64,000 bases of DNA, from NCBI GenBank assembly GCA_023393915.1, contig JAEXBS010000096.1, positions 62,001-126,000 of the forward strand. The letters run 5' to 3'. Each line of letters starts with the position of its first letter. The first letter of the stretch is position 1. This DNA comes from Bacteroidota bacterium. GTDB taxonomy: Bacteria; Bacteroidota; Bacteroidia; Flavobacteriales; Weeksellaceae. Of this stretch, positions 23,798 through 32,439 are shown in pieces. Made by a program: the position numbers and the translations under genes. A model generated the notes under the pieces. It did not search any database and was not told where the DNA came from. It was given only the letters and a program-made list of their open reading frames with translations.

Positions 23798-24454
23798 ATG
23801 ATGTTTATCAAAGAGTATATTTCTAAGGATTACCCTGCGTTCGAACACTCAGCCAAAATTGAGTTGGCTAGTGAGACCGCAAAAGAATTTGGATATTCTC
23901 ATGTATTCATCAGAAAAAAAGGCATCTATGTTGGAGCTTTAAGCCAAAGCTTTCTCGAAAGTAGTCCAGAAGGCACTTTAGACTCTCTTGACATTCATTA
24001 TGAGAAATTTGCAGTCTATGAAGACGGAAACATTTTAGATTCTGTTCGACTATTCTATATCTTCAACTCGAATATTGTTCCCATTATTGGTAAAACTGAA
24101 AAGTATTTAGGTTACGTTTCAAGCGATGATCTTTTTAGCGAATTCTCCAAGTATCCACTATTTTCAGAAAACGGAGCCATCCTTACTGTTCAAACCCATA
24201 CGATCCATTACTCTATTTCCGAAATCACTTCAATCGTAGAATCAAACAACGTGAAACTATATGGAATCTATGTTAGTAGCGTCAATGAAGACAATGTAGA
24301 GATCACAATGAAAATTCAGGGAGAAAACCTTAGCTCCATTGATGAAACATTTGAAAGGTACGGATATACGGTTATCCACAAGCACTACGATGACGAAAAA
24401 GAGGATCTATTAAAAGATCGGTTTGGATTCTTTCAGAAATACTTAGAGTTTTAA
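23798..24454 (+). CDS. CBS-domain protein of the Bacteroidota nadK neighbourhood
   Basis: A 218-residue cytosolic protein. The first 120 residues read as a degenerate CBS pair (SHVFIRKKGIYVGALSQSFL, then NSNIVPIIGKTEKYLGYVSSDDL). The C-terminal 90 residues look like an ACT-type fold with DNVEITMKIQGENLSSIDETF. It is encoded 2 bp before nadK, a pairing widely kept in Bacteroidota. That suggests a ligand-sensing role linked to NAD phosphorylation, but this is inference from context and no ligand is known. Confidence 0.85.
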   Translation: MMFIKEYISKDYPAFEHSAKIELASETAKEFGYSHVFIRKKGIYVGALSQSFLESSPEGTLDSLDIHYEKFAVYEDGNILDSVRLFYIFNSNIVPIIGKTEKYLGYVSSDDLFSEFSKYPLFSENGAILTVQTHTIHYSISEITSIVESNNVKLYGIYVSSVNEDNVEITMKIQGENLSSIDETFERYGYTVIHKHYDDEKEDLLKDRFGFFQKYLEF

Positions 24455-24456
24455 TT

Positions 24457-25323
24457 ATGAATGCTGCGATCTATACTCAAAAAAATGATCTCGATACTTT
24501 CCTGTATCTAAGCAAATTCATCTCGGAGCTTGACAAGCGTGGAGTGAATGCTATCCTTTACCAGGGAATGGCAGAAGAAATGCAATTTTCGAAGGACTTT
24601 CAAACCTTTTCTTCTAAACAGGACTTAATTGATAAAGAAACTGAGCTGTTTTTCACCTTTGGAGGGGACGGAACGTTAGTAAGTTCATTGCTTTATGTGC
24701 AAGACACAGAGATACCTGTCGTGGGAGTTAATACCGGAAGACTAGGTTTTTTAGCAAGCTTCACAAAAGAAGAAGTATTCAAGGAACTGGACTCCATTCT
24801 AAATGGTGCGTACAAGATTTCAAGACGTTCGGTTATTGAAGTTCAATGCCCTGCCAGCAAAAATTTCTTTCCCTATGCTTTAAACGATATTGTAATTTCT
24901 AGAAAAGAAACGACTTCAATGATCACAGTAGAATCCTTTATCAATGATGAGTTTCTTAACTACTTCTGGGGTGATGGGGTGATCATTTCTACTCCTACGG
25001 GGTCAACTGCCTATTCTTTAAGTTGCGGAGGTCCAATTATGACCCCAGATAACGACAATTTTGTGATTACCCCAATTGCACCGCATAATTTAAACGTTAG
25101 GCCATTGATTGTTAAAGATGATGCAGAGTTTAGACTTAAAGTAGAAAGTAGAGTCCCACAATACTCTCTTTCCCTTGATTCTCGTTTGATTCATATTGAT
25201 ACGGAGATAGAGCTTAAGATTCGCAAAGCGAAATTCCCTTTATTACTCGTGCAGCCTAATAATTTAAGTTTTTATGAAACTATAAGGCAAAAGCTACTTT
25301 GGGGAAAGGACAAAAGAAACTAA
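24457..25323 (+). CDS. nadK: NAD kinase
   Basis: A 288-residue enzyme that phosphorylates NAD to NADP. The hallmark GGDGT motif is in FTFGGDGTLVSSL (about residues 67-79). NTGRLGFLA (about 94-102), ALNDIVISRKE (about 142-152) and the second conserved block GDGVIISTPTGSTAYSLSCG (about 173-192) follow. Length is typical. It is translationally close-coupled to the CBS gene. The uppS-bamA genes that often follow in Flavobacteriia are replaced here by fbaA. Confidence 0.96.
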   Translation: MNAAIYTQKNDLDTFLYLSKFISELDKRGVNAILYQGMAEEMQFSKDFQTFSSKQDLIDKETELFFTFGGDGTLVSSLLYVQDTEIPVVGVNTGRLGFLASFTKEEVFKELDSILNGAYKISRRSVIEVQCPASKNFFPYALNDIVISRKETTSMITVESFINDEFLNYFWGDGVIISTPTGSTAYSLSCGGPIMTPDNDNFVITPIAPHNLNVRPLIVKDDAEFRLKVESRVPQYSLSLDSRLIHIDTEIELKIRKAKFPLLLVQPNNLSFYETIRQKLLWGKDKRN

Positions 25324-25388
25324 TTCTTTTGCGTAAAAATGGTTAACTTTACAACAGCTATATAACTAATTAGAAAATAATAAAACAA

Positions 25389-26456
25389 ATGAGCAGAAAG
25401 TTTCCGGCGGGAGTCGCCACAGGTCAAATGGTTACTGATATCTTTCAATATGCAAAAGAGAATCGATTTGCTTTACCAGCTGTAAACGTCATTGGTTCGA
25501 GTAACGTCAATGCAACGATGGAAACTGCAGCAAAATTGAATTCTCCAGTTATCATTCAATTTTCGAATGGAGGTGCAGCATTCAATGCAGGTAAAGGAAT
25601 GAGTTCAGATAACCAAAAATCAGCAATTCTAGGAGGTATTGCGGGAGCAAGACATATTCATACTCTAGCAGAAGCATACGGAGCAACTGTAATTTTACAT
25701 ACAGACCACTGTGCAAAAAAACTTCTACCATGGATTGATGGACTTCTTGATGCAAGTGAAACTTTCTATAAACAAACTGGAAAGTCACTTTACTCATCGC
25801 ACATGTTAGATCTTTCTGAAGAACCTCTAGAAGAAAACATGGATATTTCTGCCCAGTACTTTGAAAGAATGGCTAAAATGGGTATGACTCTTGAAATCGA
25901 ACTTGGTGTTACCGGTGGTGAAGAAGACGGAGTTGACAATACAGGCGTAGATTCTTCAAAACTATACACTCAACCCGAAGAAGTGGCCTACGCTTATGAA
26001 AGACTTAAAGCTATTTCTGATCATTTCACTATTGCTGCAGCCTTTGGAAATGTACATGGTGTTTACAAACCAGGAAACGTTAAACTTACTCCTAAAATCC
26101 TAGACAACTCTCAAAAGTTTGTTCAAGAGAAATTTGCAACCACTGAAAAACCAATCAACTTTGTTTTCCATGGAGGATCTGGTTCTTCTTTAGAAGAAAT
26201 TAGAGAAGCAATTGATTACGGAGTAGTAAAAATGAATATTGACACAGATCTTCAATATGCCTACACAGAAGGAATCCGTGATTACATATTGAATAAAGTT
26301 GACTATTTAAGAGGTCAGATTGGTAATCCGGAAGGAGCAGACGTGCCAAACAAGAAATTTTATGATCCTAGAGTTTGGATTCGCAAAGGTGAAGAAACGT
26401 TCTCAGCGAGACTCACACAAGCATTTGAGGATCTAAACAACATCAATACTCTATAG
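25389..26456 (+). CDS. fbaA: Class II fructose-bisphosphate aldolase
   Basis: A 355-residue zinc aldolase of the class IIA type that splits fructose 1,6-bisphosphate in glycolysis and works in reverse in gluconeogenesis. Visible are the zinc ligand in LHTDHCAKKLLPWIDG (about residues 107-122), LEIELGVTGGEEDGVDN (about 173-189), AFGNVHGVYKPGN with a ligand His (about 218-230) and VFHGGSGSS (about 261-269). Length matches the class IIA enzymes. It has its own terminator. Confidence 0.96.
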   Translation: MSRKFPAGVATGQMVTDIFQYAKENRFALPAVNVIGSSNVNATMETAAKLNSPVIIQFSNGGAAFNAGKGMSSDNQKSAILGGIAGARHIHTLAEAYGATVILHTDHCAKKLLPWIDGLLDASETFYKQTGKSLYSSHMLDLSEEPLEENMDISAQYFERMAKMGMTLEIELGVTGGEEDGVDNTGVDSSKLYTQPEEVAYAYERLKAISDHFTIAAAFGNVHGVYKPGNVKLTPKILDNSQKFVQEKFATTEKPINFVFHGGSGSSLEEIREAIDYGVVKMNIDTDLQYAYTEGIRDYILNKVDYLRGQIGNPEGADVPNKKFYDPRVWIRKGEETFSARLTQAFEDLNNINTL

Positions 26457-26463
26457 TAGATTG

Positions 26464-26500
26464 TTTTAAAGGCGGCCTAACAGCTGCCTTTAAAATTCTT
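26464..26500 (+). terminator. Terminator of fbaA
   Basis: A 10-bp stem TTTTAAAGGC / GCCTTTAAAA with an inner GC pair, located 8 bp after the stop and followed by TTCTTTCT. Confidence 0.75.
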
Positions 26501-26514
26501 TCTGAAATAATAAT

Positions 26515-26522
26515 TACCTTTG
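26515..26522 (+). promoter_or_regulatory. -7 promoter element of accD
   Basis: TACCTTTG matches TAnnTTTG, 18 nt before the ATG at 26541. Confidence 0.6.
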
Positions 26523-26540
26523 TGCTTTAAATTTTAGCTG

Positions 26541-27392
26541 ATGGCATTTGATTGGTTTAGAAGAAAAACAAAAAATATTACTACCTCAACAGAGGAGAAG
26601 AAGGATGTTCCCAAAGGACTTTGGCATAAAACTCCGTCAGGGAAGATCGTTGAACATGATGAATTAAGACGAAACCATTACGTATCTCCAGAAGATGGCT
26701 TTCACGTAAGAATTGGTAGTCAAGAATTTTTTGAAATGTTTTTCGATGATTCTCGTTACAAAGAACTAGATGCTGGAGTGGAGAGTGTGGACATGCTTAA
26801 CTTTAAGGATACCAAGTCTTATACAGATCGTCTTAAGGAGGTGAAGTCTAAAACTAACTTAAACGATTCCATTAGAAATGCGGTTGGAAAAGTAGGTGGA
26901 ACCGAGATGGTAATTTCTTGTATGGATTTTGCCTTTATTGGTGGATCCCTTGGCTCAGCAATGGGTGAGAAAATTCGACGTGCCATTGATTATTGTATCA
27001 AAAATAAGCTTCCCTATATGATTATTTGTCAATCAGGTGGTGCAAGAATGCAAGAAGCCGCTTTTTCATTAATGCAACTCGCTAAGGTGCAAGCAAAACT
27101 TTCTCAACTTTCAGAAGAAGGACTTCCTTACATTGCTTACCTATGTGATCCGACTTTTGGAGGAATCACCGCTTCCTTTGCAATGACCGCTGACATCATT
27201 ATGGCCGAACCAGGAGCGTTAATCGGATTCGCTGGACCTAGAGTCATTAGAGAAACCATTGGTAAAGATTTACCTGAAGGTTTCCAAACATCAGAATTCC
27301 TTTTAGAGAAAGGTTTTGTAGATTTTATTGTTAAAAGGACAGAAGCTAAAGAAAAGGTTGCAAAAACACTTAACCTTCTAGTAGCACAGTAA
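26541..27392 (+). CDS. accD: Acetyl-CoA carboxylase carboxyltransferase subunit beta
   Basis: A 283-residue subunit that, with AccA, moves the carboxyl group from biotin to acetyl-CoA to make malonyl-CoA for fatty acid synthesis. The crotonase-fold core has CMDFAFIGGSLGSAMGEK (about residues 130-147), QSGGARMQEAAFSLMQLAKV (about 161-180), CDPTFGGITASFAM and EPGALIGFAGPRVIRET (about 225-241). The N-terminal region that forms a four-cysteine zinc ribbon in E. coli AccD is present as LWHKTPSGKI but has no cysteine, as I recall for other Flavobacteriia. It is monocistronic. Confidence 0.95.
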   Translation: MAFDWFRRKTKNITTSTEEKKDVPKGLWHKTPSGKIVEHDELRRNHYVSPEDGFHVRIGSQEFFEMFFDDSRYKELDAGVESVDMLNFKDTKSYTDRLKEVKSKTNLNDSIRNAVGKVGGTEMVISCMDFAFIGGSLGSAMGEKIRRAIDYCIKNKLPYMIICQSGGARMQEAAFSLMQLAKVQAKLSQLSEEGLPYIAYLCDPTFGGITASFAMTADIIMAEPGALIGFAGPRVIRETIGKDLPEGFQTSEFLLEKGFVDFIVKRTEAKEKVAKTLNLLVAQ

Positions 27393-27418
27393 CAAAGAAA
27401 TTCAAATAAATACTAATT

Positions 27419-27450
27419 AAATCTCACTTCCTTCAAGTGAGATTTGCTTT
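27419..27450 (+). terminator. Terminator of accD
   Basis: An 11-bp perfect stem AAATCTCACTT / AAGTGAGATTT with loop CCTTC, followed by GCTTT. It ends 5 nt before the first possible ATG of the next gene. Confidence 0.78.
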
Positions 27451-27474
27451 ATGAGAAACGGTCTTACCATTATC

Positions 27475-27963
27475 ATGCGGTCCCTTCAAAGCCTCAGTAC
27501 CGAAAAAATACTGAAGCTTATTGGGCTTGCACTACGTTATCCTCATTTTTCAATGCTGAGTCTTTATGCAACTTTAAAAACATATTCAATTGCGCGGAAA
27601 CTTTTTTCGGAAACGAACTCCACTAGTGGAGTTGGTAATGCATTTCGACATGCATTATGGACTTGCTTAATACTTATGTATTGTTGTAAGATTTCATCCC
27701 CCAAAAAAGCAATATTGTACACACAAAAGTTCACCGATATGCACGAGGAACTTTTTCCCAATAGACCCCTGGAAAAAAGAATGGATCTTCACAATAACAA
27801 AATTGGAATTGACCTTTTCAAGGAATTGTTGCATGGGGTACACCGTCAATTTTTTGAAACTAGTTTTTTTGTTGACCAACTACTAGAAAAAACCAAATCC
27901 GCACAGCTTTTAACGGACTTAAACCAAACACTAGATAATGAGCTCGTTTACTTAAGCGAATAA
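27475..27963 (+). CDS. DUF6973 family protein, function unknown
   Basis: A 162-residue protein with the conserved blocks of a Bacteroidota family of unknown function: GVGNAFRHALWTCLI (about residues 54-68), FTDMHEELFPNRPLEKRMDLHNNKIGIDLF (spanning about 91-120, with the invariant HEELFPN and MDLHNN). The His/Asp/Asn/Glu pattern hints at a metal-binding or hydrolytic centre, but that is inference. The start was chosen at the second ATG, because the first (27451) is 5 nt from the accD terminator and homologues begin nearer the MRSLQSL motif. The longer form adds 8 residues. Confidence 0.78.
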   Translation: MRSLQSLSTEKILKLIGLALRYPHFSMLSLYATLKTYSIARKLFSETNSTSGVGNAFRHALWTCLILMYCCKISSPKKAILYTQKFTDMHEELFPNRPLEKRMDLHNNKIGIDLFKELLHGVHRQFFETSFFVDQLLEKTKSAQLLTDLNQTLDNELVYLSE

Positions 27964-28107
27964 TTCTTACCTTTATTTTAGAAGGAACCTATTCTATAAA
28001 TACTTCAGAAACAAAAAAGCATTAAGTTTCGAAAAAAAACGAGTATCCTTTTTGAACATCATATTTATAAGTAAAATTGATTGTTCACAACTAAACACAC
28101 ATATTCT

Positions 28108-29823
28108 ATGAATAAATTGACTCTACTGGCCTTACTTACATGTACATTAATCAGTGCGCAAAGCCTGCTTACTCCTTATGAGAAAGGAAACCGCAATCAA
28201 ACGGTTAGTTACGAAGAAATGAATGAGTTTTATTCAGTACTCGATAACAAATACTCCGAGATTAATATTCGTGAATTCGGACTAACTGATAGTGGGCGCC
28301 CTATCCAAGTTATCTTTTATAATAAAGGGAGCAAATGGGATTACTCAAAACCACAAAAGAAGGCTGTCTTACTTATCAACAATGGAATTCATCCTGGGGA
28401 ACCGGACGGGATCGACGCCTCGATGATGCTACTTAGAGATCTAGCTGAGGGAAGAATTGAAACGCCTAAAAACACACTCATTGCCGTTATCGCAGCTTAT
28501 AATATTGGAGGAATGCTTAATAGAAACTCCTTTTCAAGAGCCAACCAAAATGGACCAGAAGCCTATGGTTTTCGAGGAAATGCAAGAAATTTTGATCTAA
28601 ATCGTGATTTCATCAAAACGGACACTCATAACGCTCGCACATTCCAAGAAATTTACCACACTTTAAATCCAGATGTTTTTATTGATAACCATGTTTCCAA
28701 TGGAGCAGATTACCAGTACACCTTAACCTATATTGCAACGAATAGAGAAAGACTAGGGAATGTCTTAGGAACGTACTACCATGACCAAATGAATGTTTCG
28801 ATAAATAAGGACTTGACTAGCAAAGGAATTCCACCAATTCCTTATGTTAATGTATGGAACGGTACACCAGACCAAGGTTATGGCCAATTTATGGACTCCC
28901 CAAGATATGCTACTGGATATACTTCTTTATTTAACACCATTGGTCAAGTTCCAGAAACACACATGCTGAAACCTTATGCAGAGCGGGTCGAGGCAACTTA
29001 CCAAAACATGCTTTCCTACTTAAAATTTACAGATGCTAATTACAAAACCATCAAAGCCAAAAGAAAAGAAAATCTAGCACAATATTTACCGGGAAAAAAT
29101 TATCCACTTCAATGGACCTTAGACAAAGAAAAGATCGAGAAAATAGAATTCAAAGGTTACGAGGGACAAAAGGTCAAAAGTAAGGTTACAGGAGAACTTC
29201 GACTTTCCTATGACCGAAATAAACCCTTCACAAAAAACATTAACTTTTACAATCGGTACAAAGCAGAACTTTCGGTTGTAATCCCTCGATATTATATAGT
29301 TCCCCAAGCAGAATGGAAAGTAGTTGAGGAGCTGAAAAGGAACCGTATACAAATGTCTCAATTAAAGAAGGATAGCACGGTCGTTGCAGAAATCTATTCC
29401 ATCGCTAGCTATGAAACAGCAAAAACTCCCTATGAAGGTCATTACAATCATTTTAATACAGTAATGAAAGCAGAGATGGTGCAAGTTAAATTCTTTAAAG
29501 GCGACTATCTTATCTCTACGGATCAACCAGGAGTTAAATACCTTCTTGAAACGCTTGAACCTGAGGCGGTGGACAGCTTCTTTAATTGGAACTTCTTTGA
29601 TGCTATCTTAACTCAGAAGGAGCATTATTCCGATTATATTTTTGAAGACACTGCAGCAGAGCTACTGACCAGCGACAAAGCATTGAAAACTGCTTTTGAG
29701 CTTCAAAAAAGAGCAAACCCAGAAATAAGCAAAAACCCTAGAATGCAATTGGATTGGATTTACCGCAACTCGATTTATTTTGAATCCTCTTTCTTAAGGT
29801 ATCCGGTCGCTAGAATTTTATAA
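28108..29823 (+). CDS. M14-family zinc carboxypeptidase-like protein, exported
   Basis: A 571-residue protein with a signal peptide (LTLLALLTCTLISAQ, cleavage near residue 18). The metal-binding motif NNGIHPGEPDG (about residues 91-101) supplies His and Glu, and the third ligand is probably the His in FIDNHVSNGADYQ (about 190-202). The catalytic Glu may be in VPETHMLKPY (about 290-299). Bacteroidota homologues are large secreted M14 peptidases of unknown substrate. The start was moved from an upstream in-frame TTG to the ATG directly before the signal peptide. It acts in the periplasm or outside the cell, by inference. Confidence 0.88.
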   Translation: MNKLTLLALLTCTLISAQSLLTPYEKGNRNQTVSYEEMNEFYSVLDNKYSEINIREFGLTDSGRPIQVIFYNKGSKWDYSKPQKKAVLLINNGIHPGEPDGIDASMMLLRDLAEGRIETPKNTLIAVIAAYNIGGMLNRNSFSRANQNGPEAYGFRGNARNFDLNRDFIKTDTHNARTFQEIYHTLNPDVFIDNHVSNGADYQYTLTYIATNRERLGNVLGTYYHDQMNVSINKDLTSKGIPPIPYVNVWNGTPDQGYGQFMDSPRYATGYTSLFNTIGQVPETHMLKPYAERVEATYQNMLSYLKFTDANYKTIKAKRKENLAQYLPGKNYPLQWTLDKEKIEKIEFKGYEGQKVKSKVTGELRLSYDRNKPFTKNINFYNRYKAELSVVIPRYYIVPQAEWKVVEELKRNRIQMSQLKKDSTVVAEIYSIASYETAKTPYEGHYNHFNTVMKAEMVQVKFFKGDYLISTDQPGVKYLLETLEPEAVDSFFNWNFFDAILTQKEHYSDYIFEDTAAELLTSDKALKTAFELQKRANPEISKNPRMQLDWIYRNSIYFESSFLRYPVARIL

Positions 29824-29900
29824 TTACTCCTTGACATTTATAGCTCAAAGAATTAATTTTTCAATATAAATGCACCTTCCACATCTGTTTTATGGGTCAT

Positions 29901-29934
29901 TTTGTGCTTGTGAAAATAATTCTAGTTAAATTTA
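29901..29934 (+). promoter_or_regulatory. Candidate promoter of the Spm-like gene
   Basis: TTTG at 29901-29904, a 22-nt spacer and TAAATTTA at 29927-29934 (one base off the -7 consensus), 16 nt before the ATG. Confidence 0.4.
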
Positions 29935-29950
29935 TCCAAATTTTTCTTTT

Positions 29951-31354
29951 ATGGTATTGAGTAGAATCTGGTCTGCCTTCATCTTGGTAGCGATTGTGGT
30001 GGCAAGTCTGAAGTATCTTTTTTCACCTAACTATAAAACCATATACAACGATATGGTTGTAGGGAAAGGAGGCGACACCGTACAAATAGCTACTCAAACG
30101 ATAGGAGAAACCAGTCCTGAAATCCAAGCTAAGTTAGCAACCTCTGGAAATTTTGTAGAGGGTGGAGTAGGATATAAGGTTTTACCTGAAACTAGTGAAG
30201 TTCAAAAGTACCGAATCCAATCTACAGACGGTGTTATAGGCACCTCAGAAACAGCAGTAAATATCTGTATAGGGCTCATTGGCATTATGACCCTATTTAT
30301 GGGATTTATGAGCATTGCTGAAAAAGCAGGGGGTATAAATGTTCTTTCAAGAATGATTCAACCCTTTTTCGCAAAGCTATTTCCAGAAATCCCCAAGAAC
30401 CACCCTTCCTTTGGTCATATGATGTTAAATTTTAGCGCTAATCTTCTAGGACTAGACAATGCTGCAACACCCTTTGGCCTCAAGGCTATGGAAAGCCTAC
30501 AAACGCTTAATCCGTCGAAAGAAAAAGCAAGTAATGCACAAGTGATGTTTCTCTGCTTACACGCGAGTGGACTCACACTGATTCCGGTCTCTATCATTGC
30601 CATTCGAGCCTCGATGGGAGCCCAAAATCCAACCGATATTTTCTTACCCTGTCTAATCGCCACTTTTGCTGCAACTCTCGCTTCAATGACGATAGTTTCT
30701 ATAAAGCAGAAAATCAATTTATTTCAACCTATTGTTCTAATGTATGTCGGAGGCATCTGCGCAATTATAGCTCTTTTAGTAGTTTATCTGGTTCGATTGA
30801 GTAAAGATGAATTAAGTCAGTTCAGCATGGTCCTTAGCAACGGAATCATCCTATTCATATTTTTGGCAATTGTCCTAGGGGGGATTTATAAAAAAATTGA
30901 CATTTTTGGATCTTTTATTGAAGGTGCAAAAGAAGGATTCTGGACCTGTGTTAAGATCATCCCCTATTTAGTGGGAATGTTAATCGCCATTTCGCTATTA
31001 AGAACTTCAGGTGTATTTGACATTATTATTGATGGTATGAAATGGATCGCAAGTCACCTTGCAAGTGATACTCGGTTTGTAGATGGACTACCCACTGCGC
31101 TTATTAAACCCCTCTCAGGATCTGGCGCTCGTGGAATGATGGTAGATACAATGGCTACTTTTGGCCCGGATAGTTTTCCTTCCCGTTTGGCTGGAGTGCT
31201 TCAAGGAAGTTCTGATACAACTTTCTATGTTATTGCAGTCTATTTTGGATCCGTAGGTATTCGAAATATTCGTTATACTGTAGGAGCTATGCTCCTAGCT
31301 GACCTAGTTGGAATAATTACCGCAATTTCTCTTGCCTATTTATTTTTTGGTTAA
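29951..31354 (+). CDS. Nucleoside-recognition (Gate) membrane protein, SpmA-SpmB fusion
   Basis: A 467-residue multi-pass inner-membrane protein in which the two proteins encoded separately as spmA and spmB in sporulating Firmicutes are joined. The SpmA-like half (about residues 1-255) contains NLLGLDNAATPFGLKAM (about 160-176). The SpmB-like half (about 265-467) contains AKEGFWTCVKIIPYLVGMLI (about 329-348) and GSSDTTFYVIAVYFGSVGI (about 426-444). The organism is not a sporulator, so the role is unknown. The gate domain is related to nucleoside transporters. It is followed 2 bp later by a small cytosolic gene. Confidence 0.9.
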   Translation: MVLSRIWSAFILVAIVVASLKYLFSPNYKTIYNDMVVGKGGDTVQIATQTIGETSPEIQAKLATSGNFVEGGVGYKVLPETSEVQKYRIQSTDGVIGTSETAVNICIGLIGIMTLFMGFMSIAEKAGGINVLSRMIQPFFAKLFPEIPKNHPSFGHMMLNFSANLLGLDNAATPFGLKAMESLQTLNPSKEKASNAQVMFLCLHASGLTLIPVSIIAIRASMGAQNPTDIFLPCLIATFAATLASMTIVSIKQKINLFQPIVLMYVGGICAIIALLVVYLVRLSKDELSQFSMVLSNGIILFIFLAIVLGGIYKKIDIFGSFIEGAKEGFWTCVKIIPYLVGMLIAISLLRTSGVFDIIIDGMKWIASHLASDTRFVDGLPTALIKPLSGSGARGMMVDTMATFGPDSFPSRLAGVLQGSSDTTFYVIAVYFGSVGIRNIRYTVGAMLLADLVGIITAISLAYLFFG

Positions 31355-31356
31355 CT

Positions 31357-31749
31357 ATGATACTTAACAAAGACTACTTAATGAGGCAAGTAAAGCAACT
31401 CTCGGATTTGCTTTCAAGACTACTATTAGGCAACAATGAGGGAATACCTCAAGAAGAAGAACTCGCTGTTTCCACTTTAATAAAGTCCATATTTAAATGT
31501 TCAGAGGAAGAATTATTGGATTGGCAAATTGCGGATTTAAACGCTTATATTGATGAGGTTGCTCCCAACAATAAAATAGAGTTCTATTACGCGCTAGGTC
31601 ATTTTTTCTTTACAACCTACTCTGTTAACCCATGCGAATTAGCAAGAGATAAAGCGCTCTATTTTTATACGAAATGGACCCTTGAGAGTCAAATCTTTTC
31701 TATGGTAATTCAAAACCGAATTTCAGAGTTGAAAGAAGGACAAGATTAA
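31357..31749 (+). CDS. Small helical protein encoded with the SpmA-SpmB fusion
   Basis: A 130-residue soluble, largely alpha-helical protein with no signal peptide and no metal or nucleotide motif that I can see. The N-terminal MRQVKQLSDLLSRLLLG resembles the start of DUF6483-type proteins, from memory and unconfirmed. Only 2 bp separate it from the preceding gene, so the two are translated from one mRNA and may act together. I assign no function. Confidence 0.75.
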   Translation: MILNKDYLMRQVKQLSDLLSRLLLGNNEGIPQEEELAVSTLIKSIFKCSEEELLDWQIADLNAYIDEVAPNNKIEFYYALGHFFFTTYSVNPCELARDKALYFYTKWTLESQIFSMVIQNRISELKEGQD

Positions 31750-31794
31750 GGTAAAAATAAAAAATCCATTCCAAGATTGTACTTAGAATGGATT
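31750..31794 (-). terminator. Terminator of the bacilliredoxin gene
   Basis: A stem AATCCATTC / GAATGGATT with a 14-nt loop. Read on the minus strand it is followed by TTTTATTTTTACC, so it serves the gene ending at 31817. Confidence 0.75.
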
Positions 31795-31816
31795 GGGCTT
31801 ATTTACAAATTTTTAC

Positions 31817-32227
31817 TTAGCAGTATTCTTCGTAAGCTGCTTGTAAATTTGCAGCGATTGCACCTGCAGGGTTTCCTTCAATGTGGTGACGCTCTAACAT
31901 GTGTACAAGTTCACCATCTTTGAAAAGAGCTACACTTGGTGAGCTTGGTGGAAAGGGTGCAAAATGTCTTCTTGCTTCTGCAACCGCTTCATTATCAAAA
32001 CCAGCAAACACTGTAACTAGGTGATCTGGTTTCTTGCTACCGCTTAATGAGTCAACAACTCCTGGGCGAGCAGCTCCCGCTGCACATCCACAAACTGAGT
32101 TAACCATTACTAGTGTCGTTCCTTCTTTCTTTAAAGCATCGCTAACTGCTTCTGGAGTAGTTAAATCTGCAAAACCATTATCGGTAAGTTCCGCCTTCAT
32201 AGGCGTTACTAATTCTTCTGGATACAT
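31817..32227 (-). CDS. Bacilliredoxin, BrxA/BrxB (YphP/YqiW) family
   Basis: A 136-residue thioredoxin-fold protein with the CGC redox motif in NSVCGCAAGAARPGV (about residues 43-57). In Firmicutes these proteins remove bacillithiol from S-bacillithiolated proteins. Many Bacteroidota also make bacillithiol, so the same role is plausible, but it is inferred. It is monocistronic with its own -7 element and terminator. Confidence 0.93.
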   Translation of the reverse strand: MYPEELVTPMKAELTDNGFADLTTPEAVSDALKKEGTTLVMVNSVCGCAAGAARPGVVDSLSGSKKPDHLVTVFAGFDNEAVAEARRHFAPFPPSSPSVALFKDGELVHMLERHHIEGNPAGAIAANLQAAYEEYC

Positions 32228-32261
32228 ATCGTTTTTATTTAATAGTTAAAATTAATTCCTT

Positions 32262-32269
32262 CAAAGTTA
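32262..32269 (-). promoter_or_regulatory. -7 promoter element of the bacilliredoxin gene
   Basis: TAACTTTG on the minus strand matches TAnnTTTG, 34 nt before the ATG at 32227. Confidence 0.5.
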
Positions 32270-32341
32270 AAGAATATCTTTCTTTTATACTACTTATATT
32301 ACCCATCAATTCTATACCAAAAATCTATTAATGACAATTTG

Positions 32342-32377
32342 GCAAAAAAAGCCCAAAGCAATAACGCCTTGGGCTTC
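32342..32377 (-). terminator. Terminator of the dcw operon (after yqeY)
   Basis: A stem AAGCCCAA / TTGGGCTT with a 12-nt loop. On the minus strand it is followed by a run of T (TTTTTGCC), about 60 bp past the yqeY stop. Confidence 0.8.
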
Positions 32378-32439
32378 AAATCAAATCGATATGCAAAGGT
32401 TGGATATCCTATATAACAGTGCCTATGAGCACCTTAAAA

